Notes: generated from the sequence alone by a model not told the origin. A stretch of DNA of 16,165 nt from Candidatus Cloacimonadota bacterium (GCA_023230795.1 JALNWR010000038.1:1-16165); one strand, 5' to 3'; shown: positions 7,820-15,720, numbered from the stretch's first letter. Made by a program: numbers and translations.

Positions 7820-9721
7820 TTAGTTAGCCAGTTTTATAAGTTTACCGGTAGTGCTCTTGCCTGCGCTTTCCATCTTGTAGAGATAGATTCCAGTGTCGGC
7901 GCGGTTTCCTCTGGCATCTTTGGCATCCCAGCTAAGTATGGCCTCGCCATTGATGTCACTATTTACTGTCCACGCTCTTAACAGCTGTCCTTTCATATTG
8001 TAAACAGACAGCTTGATTTCAGAATTTGGAGCAGACTTCATCCGCAGACTGGTATCCGCTTTGAAGGGATTGGGCATAGCAGTCATGCTGAAATCAACCG
8101 CATTTACCTGATCTTCATTGGAAGTACTATCTACAGTGATAAAGACAGAAGGTGAAGGCTCTGAAAGCATCATGGGATTGTTGAACAGAGAGCAGATCCA
8201 ATACTCATGAGTACCATCAGGCAGATAAGTATCGTTAAAGTTCAAGATATTGGCATTGGTAATGGTGGATATCAGCAGACCATTACGGAAAAGTCGATAT
8301 CCTACAAAGCCACGACCCTCAAAGTATTGGGGACGTTCCCAAGTAAGCTGCACAGTATCAGGAGGCAAAAGCACTCCTGCAAAATTCTGCGGAGCAGGAA
8401 GATTCACTATGGGTTCTGAAGCTGCACTCATAACCAATTCTCCAGGCATACCATGGACATCCACAGGGATCACACCAAAGGCAACAGGATTGCCAATATC
8501 GGATTCCTGAACGATGTATGTAATCTGGTTTGCGCCGTTGATTTCTTCAGGGCTGCCATCTACAATGCGGAACCATTTGAACATGGATTCCCCTTCTGCA
8601 TCATCATCGCTGTCCGAGTAAGCATAGGCTCCGGCCATGGTCTGCAATAAGACTGGAGGCCCAGATAGCATCACATCCTCAGCTATGGGAGCGTTATTGA
8701 TGAAAGCATATCCGGTAAGGGGAATAATCAGTTCATCATGTCCGGAGAAGTTTCCGGTCACGGTAAGATTTCCGGTACAATCTCCTGCAGTTGTGGGAAT
8801 GAAGTGTAGATCTACGGTTTCGCTCTGCAGGGCTGCTATGGAGATATTCGTGACTTCAGGGATAAAGTCCATATTATCACTTGCCAGAGTAGCGGTTACC
8901 GGAGCATCTCCAAAATTGAAGAAAGTAATGGACTGAGTTTTGATCCCACCTACAAAGGTATCCGGGAAATTCACACTTTCTGCCGAAGCCGGGAAGGCTC
9001 CGGTGATGCCAGGAACGCTGTATTTCTTCCCTTGCAGAATCTCTTTAGAGCTAACGTTTTGCAGCCAAAGTACAAGCTCAAGATTGGGCAATTGCCATTG
9101 AGCGCTGATATTAAAAGTCAGGTTTACAGTTGCGGTTTCTCCGGTGCCAAGGTTTACAGGAGTTCCGTTTTGGTTGGGGGACATCAGGCGGTTTACATTA
9201 TCCACCTGGGTTTGTCCCATCCAGCTGTGAGCAATGTTTGATTCTGTGATAGAAGAATGTAATACCACGTTTGTATTGGTATCGTTTTGCACTTTTGTGA
9301 TCGTTACGGGGAGGGTCATAACCCCGCTGATAATTTCACCTTCTCCGGCTACAATAGTATATGCAGAAGGAACTGCCAGGCGTTGATTTACTTTGGGCAG
9401 ATAGCTGTTGTACAAAGACTGCGAAGAACTTCCCCCTGAAACCTCCAATATGCCGTCGAACTTGGCTGTGGGATATCCAGTGATTCCGTAGTAGCTATTA
9501 CGTGCACTTGAGTACGTATTTTCAAAGGAGTCTCCCCCATGATTTTTGATGATAGCCACATTATGACCATTTTCTATCAAATCATGCGCACCCATCGCTG
9601 CACCCGGGCAGTACCCGCACCAAGTGCCGGTAGCAATTTCTACTATTACCATCTCTCTGGGGACGGCTACCATAAAACTAAGTGTTGCAAGCAGCAACAA
9701 AACTAAAGTTATCTTTCTCAT
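7820..9721 (-). CDS. Secreted thioredoxin-fold multidomain protein with a FlgD-like/T9SS-type C-terminal sorting domain
   Basis: The 633-residue product begins with a signal peptide (1-~19, MRK then a leucine-rich core). A thioredoxin-like domain follows immediately, with redox motif CGYC at 35-38 and a likely cis-proline in GYPTAKFDG (P84). This layout matches Omp28-like secreted proteins. Residues ~245-340 look like an ASH/HYDIN-type immunoglobulin repeat (VNFPDTFVGG, FNFGDAPV, LHFIPTTAGDCTGNLTVTG). About 345-435 is another Ig-like region. About 443-530 is fibronectin-III-like (PAPQNFAG, VQLTWERP, YRLFRNG). Residues ~543-633 form the C-terminal domain with AMPNPF, YNMKGQLLRAW and DTGIYLYKM, as in FlgD-Ig and type IX sorting domains. 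I chose the ATG at 9721 because it opens the signal peptide and follows AAGGAAGAG. A longer in-frame start at 10000 overlaps the divergent gene and is discarded. Probable role: extracellular or surface redox/structural protein. Substrate is unknown. Confidence 0.88.
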   Translation of the reverse strand: MRKITLVLLLLATLSFMVAVPREMVIVEIATGTWCGYCPGAAMGAHDLIENGHNVAIIKNHGGDSFENTYSSARNSYYGITGYPTAKFDGILEVSGGSSSQSLYNSYLPKVNQRLAVPSAYTIVAGEGEIISGVMTLPVTITKVQNDTNTNVVLHSSITESNIAHSWMGQTQVDNVNRLMSPNQNGTPVNLGTGETATVNLTFNISAQWQLPNLELVLWLQNVSSKEILQGKKYSVPGITGAFPASAESVNFPDTFVGGIKTQSITFFNFGDAPVTATLASDNMDFIPEVTNISIAALQSETVDLHFIPTTAGDCTGNLTVTGNFSGHDELIIPLTGYAFINNAPIAEDVMLSGPPVLLQTMAGAYAYSDSDDDAEGESMFKWFRIVDGSPEEINGANQITYIVQESDIGNPVAFGVIPVDVHGMPGELVMSAASEPIVNLPAPQNFAGVLLPPDTVQLTWERPQYFEGRGFVGYRLFRNGLLISTITNANILNFNDTYLPDGTHEYWICSLFNNPMMLSEPSPSVFITVDSTSNEDQVNAVDFSMTAMPNPFKADTSLRMKSAPNSEIKLSVYNMKGQLLRAWTVNSDINGEAILSWDAKDARGNRADTGIYLYKMESAGKSTTGKLIKLAN

Positions 9722-9755
9722 CTCTTCCTTCCTTATATATGGTGTACATTTCTGT

Positions 9756-9784
9756 ATTATGCATATATAGTAAGCAAGAATCAA
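9756..9784 (-). promoter_or_regulatory. Promoter of the secreted thioredoxin-fold protein
   Basis: On the minus strand, TTGATT (9779-9784) and CATAAT (9756-9761) are separated by 17 bp, giving 4/6 and 5/6 matches to sigma-70 consensus. The predicted start of transcription is about 28 nt before the ATG at 9721. It is arranged back-to-back with the promoter of the HD hydrolase gene. Confidence 0.5.
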
Positions 9785-9822
9785 TCCGCAGGCAAGTATT
9801 TTTGCAGAAAACCTAATTTTCC

Positions 9823-9850
9823 TTGCCAAAGTGCCAAATGCCCATACTAT
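9823..9850 (+). promoter_or_regulatory. Promoter of the dGTPase-like gene
   Basis: TTGCCA (9823-9828) and TACTAT (9845-9850) are spaced by 16 bp, with 5/6 and 4/6 matches to sigma-70 consensus. The -10 lies 36 bp before the ATG at 9887. GATAAT at 9855-9860 is an alternative -10 without a well-placed -35. Confidence 0.4.
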
Positions 9851-9886
9851 ATCTGATAATGCCCCTACAAGTAATTTGGAGTTATT

Positions 9887-11038
9887 ATGAAAAATAAAAT
9901 GAATACTGTTTTTTCCGAAATCAAAGCACGGCATGATGCCCTTTTGGGGGAAAAAGCCTTTCGCGATCAAAAAGCCTGGCGTATAAAAGATGAAGAGCAA
10001 GACCTGATGAGGTCCCGCTTTGCCGTAGATCGGGATCGCATCCTATACAGCGGAGCCTATCGGCGCTATCATGGCAAGACGCAGGTCTTTTCCTTTACCA
10101 ATCTCATCGATGAAGAAATGACTAACCGCAATCTGCATATAGCTTATGTATCTCAGATTTCCAGGACTATCGGCAAATATCTGGGTCTCAATACCGAGCT
10201 CATTGAAGCTATTGCTTTGGGGCATGATCTGGGACATTGTCCCTTTGGTCATGATGGTGAAAAAGCCCTCAGTGAAAGCTGTCAGAAAGCAGGAATCGGG
10301 CATTTTCATCACAATATCGAATCCTTGCATATAGTAGATCATATTTCCAGCAAAGGGGAGGGGCTGAATCTCACTTTCCAGGTGCGAGACGGCATCATTT
10401 CCCATGATGGTGAAGTGCACAACACCCAGCTCAAGCCTGATGAAGACAAATCCGAAGCCGATATCCAAGCTTATATCACCGCCAAAAAGGCAGGCAAGGA
10501 GGTATCCTGGATGCCCGCTACATTGGAAGGCTGTGTGGTTCGCATCACAGATACCATAGCTTATATAGGTCAGGATATCGAAGACGCCATCCGCTTTAAC
10601 ATCCTCAAACGTGAAGAGTTGCCCAAAGAGCAGGTCGCCTATCTGGGAAACAAAAACAGCCAGATCATAGACACTCTGGTCAAAAGCGTGATCGCAAACA
10701 GCTTCGAAAAGGATTTCATCGCCTTTGATGAAGAGACGTCAAATCATCTTTTGGAACTAAAAAAGTTCAATTACAAACGAATCTACACCGACAAGAACGT
10801 CAAACAATCAAACACCATTATCTACCGCACCATGCGCATTATGTTTGAGAAGTATCTTGATGACATAAAGGCCAGAAACAAGGATTCCAAAATCTTTAAG
10901 CATTTCCTGAACCACAAAAATGCCGAGTATCTGGAAAGATTTTGCCCGCCAGAGCAGGTGCGTGATTTCATAGCTACCATGACGGATCGCTATTACAATG
11001 AAGAAGTCAAAGCGTATATGCTGCCCTGGAGAGGATGA
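9887..11038 (+). CDS. dgt: dGTPase-like deoxynucleoside triphosphate triphosphohydrolase (HD domain)
   Basis: Members hydrolyse dNTPs to deoxynucleosides and inorganic triphosphate in the cytoplasm, trimming dNTP pools. The 383-residue product carries the family opening YSGAYRRYHGKTQVF (54-68) and the metal-binding HD pattern. H84 lies in RNLHIAYV, H113-D114 in GHDLGHCPFGHDGE and D222 in RITDTIAYIGQD. The usual RLTHSLEV around the first histidine reads RNLHIAYV, a divergent form that keeps the histidine. Length and motifs fit the shorter dGTPase-like proteins rather than the ~505-residue E. coli Dgt. ATG at 9887 is preceded by TTGGAG at 5-nt spacing; M5 is a less likely second start. The gene is monocistronic, with its own promoter and a candidate terminator. 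Substrate preference cannot be read from sequence. Confidence 0.92.
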   Translation: MKNKMNTVFSEIKARHDALLGEKAFRDQKAWRIKDEEQDLMRSRFAVDRDRILYSGAYRRYHGKTQVFSFTNLIDEEMTNRNLHIAYVSQISRTIGKYLGLNTELIEAIALGHDLGHCPFGHDGEKALSESCQKAGIGHFHHNIESLHIVDHISSKGEGLNLTFQVRDGIISHDGEVHNTQLKPDEDKSEADIQAYITAKKAGKEVSWMPATLEGCVVRITDTIAYIGQDIEDAIRFNILKREELPKEQVAYLGNKNSQIIDTLVKSVIANSFEKDFIAFDEETSNHLLELKKFNYKRIYTDKNVKQSNTIIYRTMRIMFEKYLDDIKARNKDSKIFKHFLNHKNAEYLERFCPPEQVRDFIATMTDRYYNEEVKAYMLPWRG

Positions 11039-11047
11039 ATTACCTGA

Positions 11048-11085
11048 TGCTGTTTTGATCAAATAGCCTTTTACAGCAGCTTTTT
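11048..11085 (+). terminator. Candidate intrinsic terminator of dgt
   Basis: TGCTGT (11048-11053) pairs with ACAGCA (11073-11078) across a 19-nt loop that holds TTTGATCAAA. TTTTT follows at 11081-11085. It begins 9 nt after the dgt stop. The stem is short, so confidence is moderate. Confidence 0.5.
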
Positions 11086-11094
11086 ATTGCCTAC

Positions 11095-11132
11095 AAAAAT
11101 TGAGGGTGTCCCACTAATGTGAGACACCCTCA
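11095..11132 (-). terminator. Intrinsic terminator of the secG-tRNA-Leu run
   Basis: On the minus strand, a perfect 10-bp stem TGAGGGTGTC/GACACCCTCA (arms 11123-11132 and 11101-11110) is extended by a 3-bp inner stem with loop ATTA. ATTTTTG follows at 11100-11094. It starts 4 nt after the encoded CCA of the tRNA gene, a textbook position for ending the tRNA transcript. Confidence 0.85.
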
Positions 11133-11136
11133 TACT

Positions 11137-11224
11137 TGGTGCAGAAGGCGGGACTTGAACCCGCACACCCTTGACGGGCACAAGATCCTTAGTCTTGCGT
11201 GTCTGCCAATTCCACCACTTCTGC
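11137..11224 (-). tRNA. tRNA-Leu (anticodon UAA)
   Basis: The acceptor arms GCAGAAG and CTTCTGC pair perfectly. They are followed by discriminator A and an encoded CCA (11137-11139). The D-arm TGGTGGAATTGGCAGACACG is the leucine type. The anticodon stem CAAGA/TCTTG flanks loop CTAAGGA, giving anticodon TAA (11189-11191), which reads UUA/UUG. A long variable arm (TGCCCGTCAAGGGTGT) and the T-loop GGTTCAAGTCC confirm a class II tRNA-Leu. It starts 12 bp after the secG stop on the same strand. Confidence 0.97.
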
Positions 11225-11236
11225 AGTAAATTTCAA

Positions 11237-11590
11237 TTATTCGCCCTGAGCAGGCTCTGCGGGAATCTGAATCGGCGCAGCAGCAGGTTCGGCCGGAGCC
11301 GGAGTGTCATCAATCTGGCTTTGGCGCTGTTGAACGTCCGTCAGGTTAACTCCACCGCGTGAATTCTTGACCAAAAAGGCCACCATAATACATGAAGCGG
11401 CAAATAGCACGGCCAAAATCTGAGTCCATTTCTTAAGAAGCGCAGAGGCTCCACTGCCACCAAAAACGTTCATAGCGGCACCGCCAAGATTCGCATCAAG
11501 ACCTCCCTTGGAGGTTTGAGCAAGGATTACCAGCACCAGCACGACGCAGATAATCGCATGAATGATCAGAGCAATAGTGTATAAAAGCAT
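11237..11590 (-). CDS. secG: Preprotein translocase subunit SecG
   Basis: SecG is the small inner-membrane subunit of the SecYEG channel that assists protein export. The 117-residue product has two membrane segments (about 4-24 and 54-75). They flank the family signature VILAQTSKGGLDANLGG (21-37) and the glycine/serine cytoplasmic loop NVFGGSGASALLKK. The tail from ~90 is rich in Ala, Pro, Glu and Gln and probably disordered. The ATG follows AAGGA at 8-nt spacing. It is 29 bp after the transporter gene and 12 bp before tRNA-Leu, and shares their terminator. Confidence 0.95.
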   Translation of the reverse strand: MLLYTIALIIHAIICVVLVLVILAQTSKGGLDANLGGAAMNVFGGSGASALLKKWTQILAVLFAASCIMVAFLVKNSRGGVNLTDVQQRQSQIDDTPAPAEPAAAPIQIPAEPAQGE

Positions 11591-11619
11591 TTATATGTCC
11601 TTAATCTGTTTTTTCAAAA

Positions 11620-12516
11620 TTATATTTGAGCAGTCAATTCTATGGGGCTTTTTTTGTCAACATCTTTTTTGGGAATGCTCACCAAAAGCATCGCTATCAG
11701 CATCATCGAAGCACCCAAAATGCTGCGCAAGGAGAGAGATTCTTTGAGCAAAAGATAGCCGCCCAGCATGGCAAACACCCCTTCCAGACTCATGATCACA
11801 GCGGCAGGAGCAGGCTCTACCTTTTTTTGAGCCTTGATCTGCAGACTGTAGGCGATGCCCACGCTGATCAAACCGCCATATAGTATAGGCCATACTGTAC
11901 GGCCGATATCGATAAAATAGACCGCAGCAAAGCTGGCAAAAGGATGCATAAATATCCTGTAGAAGAAGGCGAAAACAGTAGAGAGTAAAGCGCAAATGGC
12001 AAATTGATCGAAAGCCAGCACAGCCGTGGGAACCAGCTTGCTGTATCTGTGAACCAATTGCACATGCAGTGCCCAGAATACGGCTGAGATCAGCACCAAA
12101 AGATTCCCTATAGATACCTGAACACTGGTAAAGCTATTGATCAGATACAGGCCAAATACCGCCAATAGCACAGATATGATGAGCCTGAATCCAGCTCTTT
12201 GTCCCCAAAAAAACCCGAAAACTGGCACGAAGAGCACGTAAAGTCCGGTGATAAAACCCGCTGACCCTGCAGATGTATAGATCAAACCAATCTGCTGAAA
12301 ACTGGCAGCGATAAAAAGAACCAGGCCGGGAAGCCGTATCACCGTAGCGTTTCTGATAAAGCTTTTGGCCAGGGCAAACCGGATAAAAAGCGCTCCCAAA
12401 GCAAAGCGGATGGCATTGTAAGTAAAAGGGTCCAGAAGTTCCATCCCCTGCCGCTGTGCCACAAAAGCAAAGCCCCACAAAGCTGCAGTGAGCAGCAGCA
12501 GCAATTTAGAACCCAT
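11620..12516 (-). CDS. DMT-superfamily (EamA) transporter
   Basis: This is a ten-helix inner-membrane permease of the drug/metabolite transporter superfamily with two EamA repeats (about 1-125 and 135-280). Characteristic segments are LTAALWGFAFVAQ (9-21), TSAGSAGFITGLYVLFVPVF (81-100), LISAVFWALHVQLVHR (142-157) and SLEGVFAMLGGYLLLKESLS (243-262). The tail after ~282 is charged and cytoplasmic. The length of 298 is typical. An in-frame TAA sits 9 bp upstream of the ATG, so no earlier start is possible. The ribosome binding site is weak, suggesting reliance on coupling with the upstream methyltransferase gene (37 bp away). Substrate cannot be inferred. Confidence 0.9.
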   Translation of the reverse strand: MGSKLLLLLTAALWGFAFVAQRQGMELLDPFTYNAIRFALGALFIRFALAKSFIRNATVIRLPGLVLFIAASFQQIGLIYTSAGSAGFITGLYVLFVPVFGFFWGQRAGFRLIISVLLAVFGLYLINSFTSVQVSIGNLLVLISAVFWALHVQLVHRYSKLVPTAVLAFDQFAICALLSTVFAFFYRIFMHPFASFAAVYFIDIGRTVWPILYGGLISVGIAYSLQIKAQKKVEPAPAAVIMSLEGVFAMLGGYLLLKESLSLRSILGASMMLIAMLLVSIPKKDVDKKSPIELTAQI

Positions 12517-12553
12517 AAGGCCGTCTTAAGTGCATAAAGATTACCTCTATCTC

Positions 12554-13693
12554 TTAGCGGATTAAGATCTTGGCCAGACGTGTATCCAGATCAGCATTTT
12601 TCAGCAGCTTGCTCCAATGCGCCCGCAATCTGAGGGCTTTGATAAGCTCTTTATCGCCACAGAGCACATATGCCGTGCTCCCTTTGCATTTTTGCTTGAG
12701 AAAGTCTCCCAAGTTATTGTAAAGCTTGATGATATCCTGATCTGTGCCCAGTCTCACTCCATAGGGAGGATTGGTGATGATGCTGCCGGAAAATCCCGCT
12801 TTGGCACGTTCAATCGATACGCAGGACAGCTCGACAGCTCCTCCCTGCGGTAATAGCTGAAGGTTGTTTCGCGCGGCCGTTATCGCCTCATGATCAATAT
12901 CCGAACCCATGATCAAGCCTTTTGGCAAAGCTCTCATCTTATCATTTTCTTCCGAGATCATCCTGTCCCACAGCACTTGATCATAATCCGGCAGATATTT
13001 CACCCGATGATTGTCCCTGAGATATCCCGCAGGAATCCGGCAATAGTGCATCAGCGCTTCAGCCAAAAGAGTTCCGCTTCCGCACATGGGGTCCCAAAGC
13101 GGGGTTTCACCCTCCCATCCGGATAGTTTTACTATTGCGGCCGCCAGGGTTTCCTGCAAAGGCGCTTGAACGCTTATCCTGCGGTAGCCCCGTTTGTGCA
13201 TGCTAAGCCCCAGGATGTCCAAAGCGATGGTAGCCCGATTTTCATGGATGTGGAGATTGAAGAGTATGTCGGGATTCTGATTTGTAAAGCTGGGGCGGGC
13301 ATCAAAACGCTGCCTGAAGCTATCGCAGATGGCATCTTTGAGCTTTTGACTGCTGTAAAGCGAATGCCGCGTGAAGCTGTTGCTCACATTACAGATGATG
13401 CCAAAGCTCATATCCACAGAGAATATCGACGGCCAATCGATGTTTTTCCTGGCCTGTTGATAGAGGTATTTATGGCTGTGACAGTCAAAACTGAGCAGAG
13501 TAAAAAGCACTCTTTGCACCAGTCTTGCGCCATATAGTATGCAGTAGAGCTGCTTTGTGGAGGCTGAAAAGACCAGCCCGCGGGGAAGCTCTATATGCAC
13601 TGTAGCCCCAAAGCTTTCCAGCTCTGCCCTGGCGTGCTTTTCTAGGCTTCCGGAGACTACGGCAAAGTATCTGCTTTGCGCTTCTTTATTCAC
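12554..13693 (-). CDS. THUMP-type SAM-dependent RNA methyltransferase (RlmL N-domain/YpsC-like)
   Basis: This is a probable N2-guanosine methyltransferase acting on 23S rRNA or another structured RNA. Residues ~1-60 and the following THUMP domain (~60-160) bind RNA. The catalytic Rossmann domain begins near 175. DPMCGSGTLL is at 201-210, the SAM ribose acidic motif GSDID at 263-267 and the catalytic NPPYG at 308-312. The 379 residues match stand-alone YpsC-type proteins rather than the ~700-residue bifunctional E. coli RlmKL. The start is GTG at 13693, 13 bp after the TGA of the acyl-CoA synthetase gene; the ribosome binding site is weak. The exact RNA target is inferred only at family level. 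Confidence 0.9.
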   Translation of the reverse strand: MNKEAQSRYFAVVSGSLEKHARAELESFGATVHIELPRGLVFSASTKQLYCILYGARLVQRVLFTLLSFDCHSHKYLYQQARKNIDWPSIFSVDMSFGIICNVSNSFTRHSLYSSQKLKDAICDSFRQRFDARPSFTNQNPDILFNLHIHENRATIALDILGLSMHKRGYRRISVQAPLQETLAAAIVKLSGWEGETPLWDPMCGSGTLLAEALMHYCRIPAGYLRDNHRVKYLPDYDQVLWDRMISEENDKMRALPKGLIMGSDIDHEAITAARNNLQLLPQGGAVELSCVSIERAKAGFSGSIITNPPYGVRLGTDQDIIKLYNNLGDFLKQKCKGSTAYVLCGDKELIKALRLRAHWSKLLKNADLDTRLAKILIR

Positions 13694-13706
13694 TTTTGAT
13701 AATTTC

Positions 13707-15347
13707 TCAGCTATACAGATATCTTTTGATCTTCTGCGTAGGAGTTTTTTGAAAGGGTTCGCTTACTAAGTGAATCTTGATAATGCGCGAAAAATCTGCC
13801 AATACCTTATTTAATTCCACCCGATTTTCTTCCATGATCTCGGGTATCTTACTTTGAGGAATATTATCTAGATCCATAGCATCCAAATCGGGATAGACCA
13901 AGGCATGAATCTGGTTTTGGCGCTCCAGGATCAAAGATTCGCCCACATAAGGCATGTTGTTTAGCTTTTGCTCCACCAATTCCGGATAGACGTTCTCTCC
14001 GCTGGTTCCCACGATCACGTTTTTACTACGTCCGCGGATGAAGACAAAGCCGTCGGAATCCATAGTGCCGATATCTCCGGTATAGAGCTCCCCATCGCGC
14101 AGCACCTGCTGGGTAGCCTCTTCAGATTTGTAATATCCTTTAAAGACCTGCTCCCCTTTGATAATGATTTCTCCGGGGATTTTATCCGGCTCGGGAGAAT
14201 TGATCCGAATATCCAGAAACTTTACCTTTTTCCCGCTGGATTCAAAGCGGTGATCCTGCCAATTTGCATAAGAAATAAGGGGCCCGCATTCGGTCATCCC
14301 ATATCCGATGGTAAAGGGGAATTTGATCTTTTTCATAAACTGTTCCACTTCCGCATTCATAGGCGCACCTCCGGTGATCAATTCCCGGATATTGCCACCA
14401 AAAGCTACCATAAGTTTATCGTGAATCTTCTTGTAGATCAGCTTATTAAGAAGCGGAATCTTCAGCATGGTTTTCATTTTGGTAGTCTCTATAGTAGCTT
14501 GCAATTGCTTTTTATAGATCTTTTCGATCAAAAGTGGCACCGTCAGAACTATCTCCGGCTTCAGGTCATTCATGGCTGCCAGCAGCAATCTGGGAGCCGG
14601 GATTTTATCCATGAAATTAATGTGATTTCCTCTGGTAAAGGGATATAAGAGGTCGAAACTGCCGGCATAAGCATGCGCCAAAGGCAAAAATGCCAGGACC
14701 TTTGAGCCCACTTTGAACAGTAAATTTTCCCGGGCAACGATGAGATTGGCCAGCAGACTGCGATGAGGCAGCATCACACCTTTGGAAAATCCGGTGGTTC
14801 CACTGGTGTAGATCATGGCCCCGATATCTTCATTATCACACACATCGCTGGCCAGAATCTGCTCCTTGGTAAGGGCTTGCATCTCGGAATCATCTTCAAA
14901 AGGTGTAATCAATTCCACAATCTCCTTTTTGCCATTTTGGAGCATCCGGAAATTGTCCAAAGCGAAGATATACCGCACTCTGCGCAAGGCATCCGTATCG
15001 ATTCTGTCATATCTATCTTTGGAAATAAAAAGTAATTCTGCATCGGAATGATTGATGATGTGCTGTGTGTCTTCGGGGGAAAAATTCGGCAAGATAGGAA
15101 CGATAATGGCTCCATAGGTGATAGCCGAAATCCAGGTGAGAGCCCAATTGCTGGAATTCTTGCCCACCAAGGCTATCTTGCTGCCTTTTTTTAAGCCAGC
15201 CTTTTCAAACAGACGGTGCATCCACATCACTCTGCGACCTACATCAGCATAACTTAAGGCTTCGCCGGGATAATCCGTAAAAGCTGGATAAGTCCAAAAT
15301 TCTTTGATGGCATCAATCAAATAAGGGATCAGTTTTTCATCGATCAC
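13707..15347 (-). CDS. AMP-dependent acyl-CoA synthetase (long-chain fatty-acid-CoA ligase family)
   Basis: This adenylate-forming ligase activates a carboxylic acid, probably a fatty acid, to acyl-AMP and then acyl-CoA. The 546-residue product shows the family blocks in order. The phosphate-binding loop is YTSGTTGFSKG (180-190). LPLAHAYA is near 221-228, IGYGMTECGP at 347-356, YTGDIG at 422-427 and RGRSKN at 438-443. The C-terminal lysine K539 lies in TPTQKIKR. I chose GTG at 15347 because AAAAAGGAG lies 5 nt upstream and the family alignment starts there. The frame stays open for another 123 codons to an ATG at 15716. That stretch crosses the promoter and intergenic repeats, and reads as low-complexity non-family sequence. 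First gene of the run leading to secG. Chain-length preference is unknown. Confidence 0.93.
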   Translation of the reverse strand: MIDEKLIPYLIDAIKEFWTYPAFTDYPGEALSYADVGRRVMWMHRLFEKAGLKKGSKIALVGKNSSNWALTWISAITYGAIIVPILPNFSPEDTQHIINHSDAELLFISKDRYDRIDTDALRRVRYIFALDNFRMLQNGKKEIVELITPFEDDSEMQALTKEQILASDVCDNEDIGAMIYTSGTTGFSKGVMLPHRSLLANLIVARENLLFKVGSKVLAFLPLAHAYAGSFDLLYPFTRGNHINFMDKIPAPRLLLAAMNDLKPEIVLTVPLLIEKIYKKQLQATIETTKMKTMLKIPLLNKLIYKKIHDKLMVAFGGNIRELITGGAPMNAEVEQFMKKIKFPFTIGYGMTECGPLISYANWQDHRFESSGKKVKFLDIRINSPEPDKIPGEIIIKGEQVFKGYYKSEEATQQVLRDGELYTGDIGTMDSDGFVFIRGRSKNVIVGTSGENVYPELVEQKLNNMPYVGESLILERQNQIHALVYPDLDAMDLDNIPQSKIPEIMEENRVELNKVLADFSRIIKIHLVSEPFQKTPTQKIKRYLYS

Positions 15348-15362
15348 AATTACTCCTTTTTC

Positions 15363-15408
15363 AAACAAATTCAAGGGATTACAAATTATACACGAAGTGA
15401 ATTTGTTT
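15363..15408 (-). promoter_or_regulatory. Acyl-CoA synthetase promoter inside an operator-like inverted repeat
   Basis: A perfect TATAAT lies on the minus strand at 15385-15390, about 38 bp before the GTG start. No good -35 is seen at 16-18 bp. AAACAAATTCA (15363-15373) and TGAATTTGTTT (15398-15408) are perfect 11-bp inverted copies whose centre (15385.5) falls on the -10 box. The transcript would start inside the repeat, so the symmetry cannot form an mRNA hairpin and is best read as a DNA operator. Confidence 0.5.
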
Positions 15409-15448
15409 CTGAGGGCAAGCCTTATGAAAAGAAAGTAGCTGTCAAGCA

Positions 15449-15466
15449 AAAAGAAACTGGCATTCC
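15449..15466 (+). repeat. 18-bp direct repeat, copy 1
   Basis: AAAAGAAACTGGCATTCC occurs here and again, identically, at 15733-15750, where it forms the loop and right arm of a palindrome. The left palindrome arm is absent at this copy, so this may be a decayed or half element. Confidence 0.7.
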
Positions 15467-15504
15467 TCCATTTTACGAGAGTCTGATTATGGACTGGTCG
15501 GTGT

Positions 15505-15590
15505 TTGCTATCTGAAATGGCGTCACTACAGGACTCTATAACCTTGTGTAGCTGTAGGTTACTATCTAAAATGGCGTCCCTATGGGACTC
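15505..15590 (+). repeat. Pair of 32-bp imperfect direct repeats with a GTCCC-GGGAC core
   Basis: Copies at 15505-15536 and 15559-15590 match at 27 of 32 positions and are 54 bp apart. Both read CTATCT, then AAATGGCGTC and GGACTC. The second copy contains the perfect palindrome GTCCC-TAT-GGGAC (15576-15588); the first has it broken by substitutions. They look like members of a short intergenic repeat family. Confidence 0.75.
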
Positions 15591-15720
15591 GGATTGGAGG
15601 ATATTAATGCTGGAATCATGAATCTCAACTGCCAAAAGTATAAACTGAAATACATAGGCATAGATGATAGCTAAGATATTATCATTAAGTTTATTATCAA
15701 AAGAATGACTCGACATTTTG

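Noticed and set aside
9722..10000. Upstream extension of the secreted protein to a start at 10000
   Set aside because: It would overlap the start of the divergent dgt gene and bury the signal peptide 93 residues inside the protein; the ATG at 9721 has a good ribosome binding site.
13968..14648. 226-codon open frame antisense to the acyl-CoA synthetase
   Set aside because: It lies entirely within a well-supported gene and has no family motifs.
15505..15590. CRISPR array at the 54-bp spaced repeats
   Set aside because: Only two imperfect copies exist, the intervening 22 bp is too short for a normal spacer, and no cas genes are present.
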